This document shows, in pieces, positions 32,348-41,457 of a stretch of 64,000 nt of DNA. The first letter of the stretch is position 1, and every line of letters begins with the position of its first letter. The DNA comes from Roseomonas gilardii. Its GTDB lineage: Bacteria > Pseudomonadota > Alphaproteobacteria > Acetobacterales > Acetobacteraceae. The notes beneath the pieces are model-generated. The model ran no database searches. It was not told the origin of the DNA and saw only the letters and a program-made list of their open reading frames with translations. The stretch lies in assembly GCF_001941945.1 (NCBI RefSeq), contig NZ_CP015584.1, positions 496,001 through 560,000 of the forward strand. Direction: 5' to 3'. A program made the translations under genes and the position numbers.

Positions 32348-35104
32348 GTGAACTACCGCCACGAACCCTTCGCGCTCCGCATCAGCGAGGCGACGCCCGA
32401 TCCAGCGCTCGGTGGTTTCGACTACCGCCAGGCGCGTGCACGTGCCAGCGGGCCCGGCGATTGCGCGGCGGGAGATACGGATTGCCTCGGCGATCCCGCC
32501 AATGCCTTCTCGAGCCGCGTCCACCTACGGCGCGACATACGGATGGCTACTGAGTCGCAGACTGTTTCTGTGCACGCCGCGACGCGCGCCCTGCTCACGC
32601 GGCCGGGTGAGGCGCAGCGCCTTGATCGGCTGATTGCGGATATCGAGCAATGGCGGCGTGACTTCCTCTGCGCGCTGCACCCGGCCATGCTGCTCGGGTC
32701 ATGGGATCCCGCAACTCCGCCGGCACAGCGCACCGAACCCTGTGACCCGCGCATCGAGCGGCGTGAGCCCTGGCGGTTGTTCGGCGACCCCGTCACGCCG
32801 ATCCTGCGCGCCCATGATGGCGACCGCATCCAGATCCGCCTGATCCAGGGTGCTCAGGAGGCGCAGCACATCTTTTCCATGAATGGTGTGCGCTGGCGCC
32901 GCGCGCCGGATTCCGCTCATGCCGGCTTCGTCAGCGCGCAGCCGACTGGTATCTCCGAGCATTTCGAGGGGGATATCAATGCCCGTGGCTTCGGTTCCTC
33001 CATGCCGGACTACTTCTATTCCTCTGCCTCAGTGGACCAGATCTGGGACGGGGTGTGGGGCGTGCTGCGTGTGACCGCGCCCGACTGGGGGCCGGACCAG
33101 CCGATCGCGGCCGTTGCCCCGGCGGAGCGTGTAGGATTCCTCGCCACCGCGCGCACTCGTCCGCTGGCGGAAACCGGCATCGCACAACGCATGGCGCGCC
33201 TGCGCTATGCCGCACTCGACGCACCGCGCGCAATTAGCGGTGCCGCTGCGCCAACCGAACCCGAGAACATTCGCGTCGCCGATGTCGCCGCGCAGATCGT
33301 GGTACCCGCGCTCGCTGCCGCGATGCGTCAGCCCGCCGCGCGTGACCGCCTGCCGCCGGGCTTCGCGGGCCTTGCCCGCGCGCTGGTCGAACCGGGCGAC
33401 GCCACGGTTCAGCAGCGCGCCAAGGAAGACGTGCTGCGTATCGCCCGCGCCATGGTGCTACCCTCCGCGATGAACGCGCGCTCCCGCCCCAACGCGGTCC
33501 AGGACCAGGAGCGCGCGGTGTGCGGCGGGGCGGCGGTGCACCGGCGCTTCGACGTCTCGGCCGTGCAGGTCTGCAGCCTCTATGGCACTTGCGGCACGCC
33601 GCAGCAGCGCGGCATTTCCTACAGCCGGCGCTTCGACATCCGCGACGACCGCGCCATCATCTATGTGTTGAACCCCGAGCAGCGCTGCGACGCCGCCAGT
33701 CCCGAACCCGGCTGCGCAGTGACTGAACTGCTACCCAATGACGAAGTGCTCTCGCGATTGCGCGAAGACTTCGCCCATGGACGCCCGGTCGAGCCGCTGG
33801 TGCTGCGCGCCCCGGCCGGCGCGTGCATGGAGGTGACGCTGCGCAACCACCTGCCGGCCGTGCTGGATGACGGCCCCGGCCCCGACGGCCAAGTCGTGGA
33901 GCGCAGCGCCTATCACAATTTCCTGCCGATGATCACAGACGGCTTCAACGTAAACCAGTTCCGCATGTCGTCCAGCGTCGGGCTGTCCGCGCCGCGGCTG
34001 TCGCAGAACCCGGTCTTGGCCGATGGCAGCAATCTCGGCTGGAACGGCCTGCGCATCGATGACGAGATCGACTCATCCGGCGCGCTGTGGACACAGGGCT
34101 CGCTCGTGCCGCCCTGCGCGCCTGACAATGCGCAATGTGGGAAGAGCCCGTCCGATGGCGGTATGCGCACCTTCTTCTGGAGTGCGACGGACTTCATCCC
34201 AAGCGGCAATGCGCCGGTGGAATTCGGTGCGCTGCCGCTACGCAGCCTTGCCGATCCGATCAAGCATCCGATGCATGGGCTGGTCGGTGCGCTGGTGATC
34301 GGCCCAGCGGGGTCCGAGGTCTGCGCTGCCAACCGCTTCGCCCGGCGCCGCACCGATGGAAGCCCCTTGCAGGTCCCCGGCGGGGTGAGTGCGGAGATGT
34401 GCCGCGCCGACGGCACCCGCTATGTCGATCATGTCCTCGTCGTGCAGGACGCGGTGAATGCGACGCGCGGCGGGATGCCGATGCCGAACCTCAGCGGCGC
34501 CGAGGAGCCCGACGATTATGGGGTCAAGGCGTTCAACTACCGCACCGAGCCGCTCTGGGCGCGCAGCGCCAACGATCCCGGGGTGCCCTTCGAAACGCGC
34601 AACGAGGCTGACTACGCCGCGATCCTCAGCTCCCGCCGCGACGGACTAGCCGGCCCCTGTGCGAGCGGTGCGCCGCCGGCCGAGGGCATCGCCGGGTCCG
34701 CGGGTTGCGATCCGGAGACCCCGATCCTGCATGCCCGCCCCGGCGAGGAGGTGCGGCTGCACTTCGTCCATCCGGGCGGCCATACCCGCCAGCAGGGCTT
34801 CGCACTGAGCGGGCACGGCTTCAGTGCCTTCCCCTGGATGCCCAACCCCGCGGATCCCGAAGGCCCGCCGGTGTTCAGCCGCGATGCCGGTTCCTTCCGT
34901 GTCGGGGTGACCAATGGCTTCGGGCCAATGATGGGGGTGACCTACGGGTTCCTGGCCGGCGGCTGTGACCGGGTCGCCATGGACTACCTGCTCCGCAGCC
35001 AGGCGAGCTTCCTGTTCGACGGCGGGCTGTGGGGCCTGCTGCGGGTGGAAGGCCCGCCGGTCGATCCGGCGCCAGCCGCGGGGGGCATCGTGCCGTGCCG
35101 GTGA
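32348..35104 (+). CDS. Very large multicopper oxidase, C-terminal part
   Basis: In the same frame as the preceding gene, so this is the second half of the giant copper oxidase; coding sequence really resumes at 32147 and the GTG at 32348 is only the first possible start. The half contains cupredoxin-like segments, with GAQEAQHIFSMNGVRW and DYFYSSASVDQIWDGVWGVL. A late LHFVHPGGHTRQQGFALSGH and SQASFLFDGGLWGLLRVEG echo the earlier domain, suggesting repeated cupredoxin pairs. If the TAG is real, this part lacks a signal peptide and would not reach the periplasm, so the oxidase would be truncated. Its stop overlaps the next gene (GTGA). Substrate unknown. Confidence 0.7.
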   Translation: MNYRHEPFALRISEATPDPALGGFDYRQARARASGPGDCAAGDTDCLGDPANAFSSRVHLRRDIRMATESQTVSVHAATRALLTRPGEAQRLDRLIADIEQWRRDFLCALHPAMLLGSWDPATPPAQRTEPCDPRIERREPWRLFGDPVTPILRAHDGDRIQIRLIQGAQEAQHIFSMNGVRWRRAPDSAHAGFVSAQPTGISEHFEGDINARGFGSSMPDYFYSSASVDQIWDGVWGVLRVTAPDWGPDQPIAAVAPAERVGFLATARTRPLAETGIAQRMARLRYAALDAPRAISGAAAPTEPENIRVADVAAQIVVPALAAAMRQPAARDRLPPGFAGLARALVEPGDATVQQRAKEDVLRIARAMVLPSAMNARSRPNAVQDQERAVCGGAAVHRRFDVSAVQVCSLYGTCGTPQQRGISYSRRFDIRDDRAIIYVLNPEQRCDAASPEPGCAVTELLPNDEVLSRLREDFAHGRPVEPLVLRAPAGACMEVTLRNHLPAVLDDGPGPDGQVVERSAYHNFLPMITDGFNVNQFRMSSSVGLSAPRLSQNPVLADGSNLGWNGLRIDDEIDSSGALWTQGSLVPPCAPDNAQCGKSPSDGGMRTFFWSATDFIPSGNAPVEFGALPLRSLADPIKHPMHGLVGALVIGPAGSEVCAANRFARRRTDGSPLQVPGGVSAEMCRADGTRYVDHVLVVQDAVNATRGGMPMPNLSGAEEPDDYGVKAFNYRTEPLWARSANDPGVPFETRNEADYAAILSSRRDGLAGPCASGAPPAEGIAGSAGCDPETPILHARPGEEVRLHFVHPGGHTRQQGFALSGHGFSAFPWMPNPADPEGPPVFSRDAGSFRVGVTNGFGPMMGVTYGFLAGGCDRVAMDYLLRSQASFLFDGGLWGLLRVEGPPVDPAPAAGGIVPCR

Positions 35105-35748
35105 TCCAGCAGCTCTTCCGGGACAGCGATTTCGATGCCACCTGCTGGTGGCTCGATTGGCTTGAGGATCCCGACCGCTCGCCCAACCGCGTCGCGCCGA
35201 ATTGCCCGGTCGCGGCCGACATCCCCGGGCAGCGCCGATCCGCCCGCCGCGTGGGCACGTTGCGGCGCGACTTCCCCTATGTGCTGCAGCAGACCACGGT
35301 AACGGTCGCGACCAGCGGCCTCGCCCGCGCCTTGCGGGCCTGCGGCAGCAGTTTCGAATGCAACCTGTTTCCCGGCGACGGGTTGCTGGTCGCGGCGCGC
35401 TCCGCAGCTCCCGCCGGGGCGGCAGAGGCGCCGCTCTGGCTCTCCTTCTCCAGGCCGGTGAAGGCGGTGGGCTGCTTCGTCGCCGGTAGCAGCGCGGTGC
35501 CGGCCGGCACCGGCTTCACCGCCTCGGCCTGGGCGCGGTTGTCCGACCAAGCTGGCTTCGAGCAGGCAGTGACGGTCGCCGGCGTCACCGGGCTGCCGGT
35601 GCTGCCACCGGCGGCGCGCGGTGCGCCCTTCCTCGGCCTGCGCGCGACCGGCAGCGACACCATCGCGGAAGTGCGCTTCGACCTGGTGCCTGTGGCGCCG
35701 GGGGAGGTCGGGCAGATCGCCCTCGGCACGTTGCTGGTGCAGGGGTGA
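35101..35748 (+). CDS. Unrecognised protein of the copper-oxidase operon
   Basis: About 215 residues, starting from the GTG at 35101 that overlaps the oxidase stop by four bases; a GTG two codons upstream is also possible. No signal peptide or membrane segment is evident. The N-terminal part is polar with DATCWWLDWLEDPDRSPNR; the C-terminal part looks beta-rich (PLWLSFSRPVKAVGCFVAGS, then GLRATGSDTIAEVRFDLVPV), resembling a small beta-sandwich. I do not recognise the family. Tight coupling between the oxidase and the propeller gene suggests a partner or structural subunit. Its last codon overlaps the next ATG by one base. Confidence 0.65.
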   Translation: MIQQLFRDSDFDATCWWLDWLEDPDRSPNRVAPNCPVAADIPGQRRSARRVGTLRRDFPYVLQQTTVTVATSGLARALRACGSSFECNLFPGDGLLVAARSAAPAGAAEAPLWLSFSRPVKAVGCFVAGSSAVPAGTGFTASAWARLSDQAGFEQAVTVAGVTGLPVLPPAARGAPFLGLRATGSDTIAEVRFDLVPVAPGEVGQIALGTLLVQG

Positions 35749-37592
35749 TGCGGCGCCTGTTCGCCCTGCTCGCGCTGCTGCTGCCCGGCCTCGCCGCCGC
35801 GCAGGACGCGGCGCCGCAATCCGGCGAGGCGGTGCAGGACGGCGTGCGCATCGCCTGGACCTATGCCCCGCGCGGCGACCCCGGTATTGGCACACTGGAG
35901 GTGGCGCTGACCGACGACGCGACCAGTGCACCGCTGCGCTACGAGCGCGGCCGCATTGCCGCCTGGCTGCAGCGCCGCCGCGCCGCGCTGCCCGATGCGG
36001 AGATTGCCTGCCCGGACCGCGTGCGGATGCTGGCGGGGCAGGGCATCGGCCAGCGCGCCGACATCGACCTCAACACCTGGCGGTTGGTAACGCTGAACGC
36101 CGATGGCACGATCGCGGTCATCAACCCCTTCGTGCCGCTCAACAACGCGAAGCTGGAGGCGATCGTCGAGTTGGGCGGCACACCGCGCGCCTGGCTGCCG
36201 ATCCCCGAGCGGCTGGAAGCCTGGGTGGTGCTCGCCGATCCGGCGCGGCTGGTGGCGGTGGACCTGCAATCGGCGCGCATCGCCCGTGCCATCGACCTAC
36301 CGGAGGATGGCGGTCAGGCGCGTCTCGCCTGGGACGGCGCCACGGGGCGGCTGTTCGTGGCGCTGGAGGGACGGGAGGGCCTCGGCGAACTCCGCCCCGA
36401 CCAGACCGCCGAGGGGCTGCGGCTGATCCCCGGCCGCGCCCCGGCCGCGCTGCTGGCATCCGAGGCGCTGCCTGGCCCGGCGACGGGCCATGCCGATGGG
36501 TCGGTGACGCTGCATGCCGCCGTGTCGCGGCGCTGGATGGTCGTCGCGGATGACCCGGTACGGATGCTGCGCCATTCCATCCAGGCCAGGCGCATCATCG
36601 CGGCGACGGCGGGCGGGCGGCTCGGCTGGATCGACCCCGGCTCCGCCGATGGCACGGCGGCGGAGCGCGTGCTGGAGCTTAACCATCCGGTGCGGGCGCT
36701 GGAACTGACCGACGGCGGCCGGCGGGCGCTGGCGCTGGGCGGCGGATGGGCGAGCCTGGTGGACCTTGCCACCGGGCGGGTCGAGGCGCGGTTCGACACG
36801 CTGCCCGGTGCCGATGCGCTGTTGGTCACCGACCGCTTCGCCTATGGCATCAGCCTCACCGACGGGCGGGCGACGCTGTGGCCGTTGGCCGAGTTGCGCC
36901 AGGGCGTGGTGAACCCGGTCGAAGTGACGCTCGGCCGCCCGGATGCGACGCCCGGCGTCGCCGCGCAGGCCGTGCCGCTGCCCGGTGGCAGCGGCATGCT
37001 GGTCGCCGCACCGGCCGACGGCATGGTGTTCCAGTACGGCGAAGGGATGATGGCGCCGATCGGCAGCTTCTCGACCTACCGCCGCGCCGCGGTCGGGCTG
37101 CTGGCGCTCGACCTGTCGCCCCGGGAGGTCGCGGCGGGACGCTATGCCGCTTCCGTCCGGCACCTGCGCGGCGGGGCGCATGATCTGGTGCTGGCCGGGG
37201 CCTCGCCGCGCTTCGCGCTCTGCGTGCCGCTGCGTCTGCCGGCGACGGCAGCGGCGCCGATACTGCCGGATACCGCCCTGCGCGTGGAACTGGCCGGGCT
37301 GACGCGGGAGGTAGCCGGACCGGCAACGCTGCGGGTGCGGCTGAGCGAGATCGGAGGCGAGACGCCGCGCCTGATCGACGGTGTGGCCGATCTCGAACTC
37401 TTGGTCTTCGACCGCCGTACCGCCTGGGAGGCGCGTGCGCCGATGCGCGCGGCCGGTGCGGCGGGGGAATATGCCGCGCGCATCGACCTGCCGGCCGGCG
37501 CACGGGCCGAGGCGATGGTGGCCAGCATCTCGCGCGACCTGTCCTTCGCCGCGGGGCGTGTCGGGCCACTGCCCGAAGTGGGCAGGCCATGA
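35748..37592 (+). CDS. Secreted beta-propeller (YVTN/WD-like) protein
   Basis: About 614 residues with a signal peptide RRLFALLALLLPGLAAA cut before QDAA. Residues ~100-440 contain repeated four-strand units with WRLVTLNADGTIAVINPFVP, PARLVAVDLQSARIARAIDL and GWASLVDLATGRVEARFDTL, typical of YVTN-type beta-propellers. The last ~150 residues look like an immunoglobulin-like or copper-chaperone-style beta domain ending PLPEVGRP. It is periplasmic. The ATG at 35748 shares its A... with the preceding TGA (TGATG), and its stop overlaps the SCO gene by four bases. It may dock or regulate the oxidase or the cytochrome; the function is not known. Confidence 0.75.
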   Translation: MRRLFALLALLLPGLAAAQDAAPQSGEAVQDGVRIAWTYAPRGDPGIGTLEVALTDDATSAPLRYERGRIAAWLQRRRAALPDAEIACPDRVRMLAGQGIGQRADIDLNTWRLVTLNADGTIAVINPFVPLNNAKLEAIVELGGTPRAWLPIPERLEAWVVLADPARLVAVDLQSARIARAIDLPEDGGQARLAWDGATGRLFVALEGREGLGELRPDQTAEGLRLIPGRAPAALLASEALPGPATGHADGSVTLHAAVSRRWMVVADDPVRMLRHSIQARRIIAATAGGRLGWIDPGSADGTAAERVLELNHPVRALELTDGGRRALALGGGWASLVDLATGRVEARFDTLPGADALLVTDRFAYGISLTDGRATLWPLAELRQGVVNPVEVTLGRPDATPGVAAQAVPLPGGSGMLVAAPADGMVFQYGEGMMAPIGSFSTYRRAAVGLLALDLSPREVAAGRYAASVRHLRGGAHDLVLAGASPRFALCVPLRLPATAAAPILPDTALRVELAGLTREVAGPATLRVRLSEIGGETPRLIDGVADLELLVFDRRTAWEARAPMRAAGAAGEYAARIDLPAGARAEAMVASISRDLSFAAGRVGPLPEVGRP

Positions 37593-38125
37593 TCGGGCGG
37601 CGCGTCCTGCTGGGCCTGCTCGTCGCGGCGCCCGCATGGGCACAGGGGGTGCGGCTGCCGCCGGTGGTGCTGGTGGACCAATCGGGCGTGCGGCGCGACC
37701 TCGGGGCCGTCGCCGCACAGCGGCCGCTGGTGCTGAGCTTCTTCTTCACCGGCTGTACCACCATCTGCCCGCCGCAGACCGCGGCGATGCAGGCGCTGCA
37801 GGAGGAACTCGCGGGCTGGCCGGAGCCGCGGCCGCTGCTGCTATCGGTCAGCCTCGACCCCTTCGGCGACACGCCGGAGGCGATGCGCGCCTATGCCGGC
37901 CGCTTCGGACTAGAACTCGGGCTGGACAAGGGCTGGCTGCTACTGGGCGGCGATCCGCGCACCCTGCTGCGCGTCTGGCGCGCCTTCGAGCAGCCGGAAA
38001 GCCAGCCGGAGGACCATGCGGCGCAGATCTGGCTTGGCGCACCGGGCGGGCGGGACTGGCGGCGGGTCGGCGCGCTGACGCCGCCGGATCGGCTCGCTGC
38101 CATGCTGCGGCAGATGGCACCATGA
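37589..38125 (+). CDS. SCO1/SenC-type copper chaperone or thiol reductase
   Basis: A 178-residue thioredoxin-fold protein with a short signal peptide ending APAWA. The copper-binding pair is Cys56-x3-Cys60 in FFTGCTTICPP, and the third ligand is probably His143 in EDHAAQIW, as in SCO proteins. No membrane anchor is seen beyond the leader. SCO proteins deliver or maintain copper at the CuA or other sites of periplasmic oxidases. Its position right after the copper oxidase genes suggests that it metallates this oxidase. ATGA overlaps at both ends show translational coupling. Confidence 0.9.
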   Translation: MIGRRVLLGLLVAAPAWAQGVRLPPVVLVDQSGVRRDLGAVAAQRPLVLSFFFTGCTTICPPQTAAMQALQEELAGWPEPRPLLLSVSLDPFGDTPEAMRAYAGRFGLELGLDKGWLLLGGDPRTLLRVWRAFEQPESQPEDHAAQIWLGAPGGRDWRRVGALTPPDRLAAMLRQMAP

Positions 38126-39405
38126 TCCACCGCGCCGCCCTTGCTCTCGCCACGCTGCTGGCGGGCGGCGCGGCGGTGGCGGAGCCGCCCGGCCGCGCGT
38201 TGTTCCAGGGCCATCAGCCCTTCGCCGCCGGGCGCGACGCGACCGCCAACCGGTTGCCGGCAGCCTATGCCGCCTGCGCGTCCTGCCACGGCCCTGCCGC
38301 GGCGGGCCGGCGGGAGGGTGGCGTGGTAGCACCCCCGGTCACCTGGGCCGCGCTGGCCCGTCCGGCGGGGCGCGCCGGGGCCTATGCGGACGACGCGGCG
38401 CTGCGCGGGGCCATTGCGGACGGCGTGGGGCGGGACGGGCGGGCGCTCGATCCCGCCATGCCACGCTACCGGCTGGAGGCGGCGGAGATGGCGGCGCTGC
38501 TCGACTATCTCACCATTGCCGGAACGCCGCGGGATCTGCCGCCGGGCGTGGCGGAGGACCGCATCGCCCTGGGCACCGTGCTGCCGCTGAGCGGGGCCGC
38601 CGCACCGACCGGGCGGGCGGTGCTGGCGGGAATCCAGGCTGGTCTCGCCGGCGCGGTGGTGCATGGCCGGCGGGTCGAATTGCAGGCCGAGGATGGCGCT
38701 GCGGCCGGGCCCGCCATGGCGGTACGGCGGTTGCTGGACCAGCCGGTCTTCCTGGTGGTGGGCGGGCTATGGCTGGACGGCGCGGAGGCGGAGCAGGCTC
38801 TCGCCGAGGCGCGTGTGCCCCATCTCGGGTCGCTGCTGTCGCGTCGGGACAGTGAGGCCGGGCCCTGGGTCGCGGATCTGCTGGCGCCCCGCCGGGCGCA
38901 GCAGGCGGTGCTGGCCGCCGCACTCGACGCCTGCCCGCAGGGAGCGCGCGTCGGCATGCCGGTCGCACCGCCGGAGCCTGGCCACATGGCGATTGCCTGG
39001 CAGGATGCTCCGGCGGCACTCGCGGCCGAGATGACCGGGCCTGTGGGCTGCCTCGGCACCGGTCTCGCGGGGGCGGGGCGCATCACCCTGCCGCCCGGCT
39101 GGCGTTGGGAGGTCGTGCTGCCCTTCCCCGCCATGCTGGTCGAGGCGGACGGCCCGTGGCAGCGGCTGGGCCTGGCGGCGGCGCGGCTGGCCCTGGAGAC
39201 GCTCGCCCAGGCGGGCGCGGCACTGCATGAGCACGCGCCGCTCGACGCCCTTCCCACGGCCTTCGAGGCGCTGCCCGGCGCACCGCTGCGCTTCGCCCCG
39301 CGCCGCCGCCATGGCTGGGACCCCGAGGTGATGGACCTGACCCCTGCCGCCCGGCCCGAAGCGGCTGGCATGCGGCCATCCGCCCATCGGCATGAGGGAG
39401 GCTGA
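38122..39405 (+). CDS. Cytochrome c fused to type I periplasmic binding protein
   Basis: A 427-residue two-domain protein; start at the ATG 38122 overlapping the SCO stop. Signal peptide RAALALATLLAGGAAVA is followed by a class I cytochrome c domain (residues ~25-135) with CASCH (Cys52, Cys55, His56) and probable axial Met in DPAMPRYRLEAAEMAALLDY. From ~145 on it is a Leu/Ile/Val-type binding-protein fold: ALGTVLPLSGAAAPTGRAVL, VVHGRRVELQAEDGA, and an end RHGWDPEVMDL. This joins electron transfer with a ligand-sensing lobe in the periplasm. It is probably the electron acceptor or a redox partner of the giant oxidase; which ligand the lobe binds is unknown. Confidence 0.85.
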   Translation: MIHRAALALATLLAGGAAVAEPPGRALFQGHQPFAAGRDATANRLPAAYAACASCHGPAAAGRREGGVVAPPVTWAALARPAGRAGAYADDAALRGAIADGVGRDGRALDPAMPRYRLEAAEMAALLDYLTIAGTPRDLPPGVAEDRIALGTVLPLSGAAAPTGRAVLAGIQAGLAGAVVHGRRVELQAEDGAAAGPAMAVRRLLDQPVFLVVGGLWLDGAEAEQALAEARVPHLGSLLSRRDSEAGPWVADLLAPRRAQQAVLAAALDACPQGARVGMPVAPPEPGHMAIAWQDAPAALAAEMTGPVGCLGTGLAGAGRITLPPGWRWEVVLPFPAMLVEADGPWQRLGLAAARLALETLAQAGAALHEHAPLDALPTAFEALPGAPLRFAPRRRHGWDPEVMDLTPAARPEAAGMRPSAHRHEGG

Positions 39406-39406
39406 G

Positions 39407-40972
39407 ATGCGCGTTCCGACCGGCTTGCGGGCGGCGTCCCGCCACTTCCTGACCATGGTGCTGCTGGGCGGGGCGGGTTTCGCCGGCGTGCCCGCCGCTG
39501 CGCAGACGACGAGCTTCACGCTGATCGGGCATATCGAGGCCTTCAGCCTCGCCAATGCCACCGATCCGCTGTCCGAGGCGACCATGACGGTGCGCGGCAT
39601 TGCGGTGACGCTGCCGCGCAACCTGCTCATCACCATGCCCGGGCGCTACCTGACCGCGAGCGACCTGTTCCGTGGGCCGGGGCTCGGCGCGACGGTGCGG
39701 GGGCAGAGCGGCCTCGCGCTGCGCGACACGCGATCCGCCGCCGAGCAGGCACGGTTCGTGCCCTTCGAGGCCGAGGTCATCGGCAACCAGGTCGGCGCGC
39801 GCCACATCGCCGGCGTGGTGCGTATCAGCCAGGGGGCGCTGCATGCTGGCGCCGGCTACATCCAGTCCATCGACCCGCAGACCGGGGAGATGCGCGTCGG
39901 CATCCATGGCGGCACCGGCGGTGTGCGGGTGCGGCTGAACGATCCGACCGGGATCTTCGGGCCACCCAGCACGGGACTCGATGCGCGCTTCGCGGTGGAT
40001 GACGGGAACGCCCCGGTCCACGCCCGAACCGGCTTTCCCGTCTGCCTGAGGGCCGGGCAAAACGCGCAGCGCTGCCAGGTGGTGAACCGTCCGGCTGGAA
40101 ACCCACACCGCTTTACCTGTGGCACGATCCCCGCCGTGGCCGATGCGCTGGCAGTGGCCTGCGATCCCCGCCTGCCCGTGGCGCTGCAACCCGGCGACCA
40201 TGTCACCTATGTCGGCATGATTGTCGCCGATTTGCAGAACCCGGACCCGGCGAAGCGTGGCTATGTCATCGCGGCGCACGGGCTCGATGCGGAACTGGGC
40301 ATCTACACCTCGCCCGGTGTCGATCCCGCCTACTTGTTCGTTGAGGAGGCGATCCAGGGCACCAAGGGCGAGCCCTTCCCGGACATCGCGCAGGAGGAGA
40401 CGACGCGCTTCCGCATCGTCGGCTTCACCACCGATCCGTCCCGCAATGTCGAGGTCTGGCTGGTGGACAGCGACCGCGCGCGGCCGGCATCGCCTCCGCT
40501 GCCTTCGGGAGCAGTGCCACCGCCGCCGGTGATGGGAGCGTCGATGACCGGCCCGGTCGGGCTCACGCCGTCCAACGGGCCGCAGCTCGGGCGGTTTCGC
40601 AACACCTGGCCGGCCAAGGACAATGCGCGGGCGGTGCGGCGCGACGTGCTCGTGCGCATCGTAGGCGGGCAGAACAACACCGGCTGGGGCAGCAACGGCC
40701 TGGGACTGGCCTTTGGCACCTATACTGCGCCGATCGGCGAGTACATCTATCCCGAGGCGACGCTGTTCGGCGTCGGCCGGTTGCCGCCGCTGGCTCCGCC
40801 GGTGCCCTTCGAGAACTTCTGCTTCCTCACCCTCGGCGGCGGGCGTTACCAACCACCGGGGGGCGGCTCGAGTATCCCCCTTGGGCCGCTTGCACCTTTC
40901 CCAAGTTCCGGGCGCGGTACGCAGTCGCAGCTGATTGGCAACGGTCTACAGCGTGCCTGCGATGGACAGTGA
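39407..40972 (+). CDS. Secreted protein of the copper-oxidase operon, family not recognised
   Basis: About 521 residues from the ATG at 39407 (GAGGGAGG upstream), two bases after the previous stop. A signal peptide ending VPAAAQ precedes an extended beta-rich domain: TLIGHIEAFSLANATDPLSE, GIAVTLPRNLLITMPGRYLT and GAGYIQSIDPQTGEMRVGIH. Four to six Cys are scattered through the middle and the C terminus (VCLRAGQNAQRCQ, FTCGTIP, NFCFL), so disulfides are likely. Pro/Gly-rich runs occur near the end. I do not recognise it. Last gene of the operon, so probably an extracytoplasmic accessory of the oxidase. Confidence 0.7.
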   Translation: MRVPTGLRAASRHFLTMVLLGGAGFAGVPAAAQTTSFTLIGHIEAFSLANATDPLSEATMTVRGIAVTLPRNLLITMPGRYLTASDLFRGPGLGATVRGQSGLALRDTRSAAEQARFVPFEAEVIGNQVGARHIAGVVRISQGALHAGAGYIQSIDPQTGEMRVGIHGGTGGVRVRLNDPTGIFGPPSTGLDARFAVDDGNAPVHARTGFPVCLRAGQNAQRCQVVNRPAGNPHRFTCGTIPAVADALAVACDPRLPVALQPGDHVTYVGMIVADLQNPDPAKRGYVIAAHGLDAELGIYTSPGVDPAYLFVEEAIQGTKGEPFPDIAQEETTRFRIVGFTTDPSRNVEVWLVDSDRARPASPPLPSGAVPPPPVMGASMTGPVGLTPSNGPQLGRFRNTWPAKDNARAVRRDVLVRIVGGQNNTGWGSNGLGLAFGTYTAPIGEYIYPEATLFGVGRLPPLAPPVPFENFCFLTLGGGRYQPPGGGSSIPLGPLAPFPSSGRGTQSQLIGNGLQRACDGQ

Positions 40973-41457
40973 GGTCTGACGCGGAAGGGCAGAATGCACC
41001 GGTCAGTGCATCCATGCTCAGCACCACGACGGCGGCCGACAGGGTGACCAGCTGCCCGGCCAGATGCGCCCTATGCGGGGGGGCCGAGCCGGCAGGACAC
41101 GTGCCGGCCTCTCCGCGACGCTTCTGCTGGCAACGGGGATCCTCGGCTTCCACGCAGTCCGCCAGCATCCGGCCGATGAGAGGACGCATCGCGAACAGGC
41201 CGGCATGGTCGCATAGGGCATCAGCGCCGCTGCCAAGCGTGTGGTCCTGGCGCCCGGACGCGAGTGGGGGTCCTTTCGACCCTAGACAGCCCGCATCGGA
41301 GCGACGTCAGGATCAGGGCATCGTAGATCGTGTAGCCCGGCCTTTTCGCCAGCACGACGGCCACACCGCAGCTTCCGACGCATAGCCATCTGTTCCTGTC
41401 CTGGCGAACGTGCAGCATGACGATAGGCCCGTCCGACCGGGTGATGCCCCTTGGCTC
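40973..41457. other. Gap without a recognisable gene
   Basis: Open frames on both strands look random in composition. One leftward stretch at about 41225-41418 reads KRPGYTIYDALILTSLRCGL, which could be a remnant of something, but it fits no family I know. No clear hairpin or repeat was found. Confidence 0.4.

Noticed and set aside
30287-32524. 745-residue minus-strand frame over the copper oxidase
   Set aside because: No domain, while the plus strand carries copper-binding motifs throughout.
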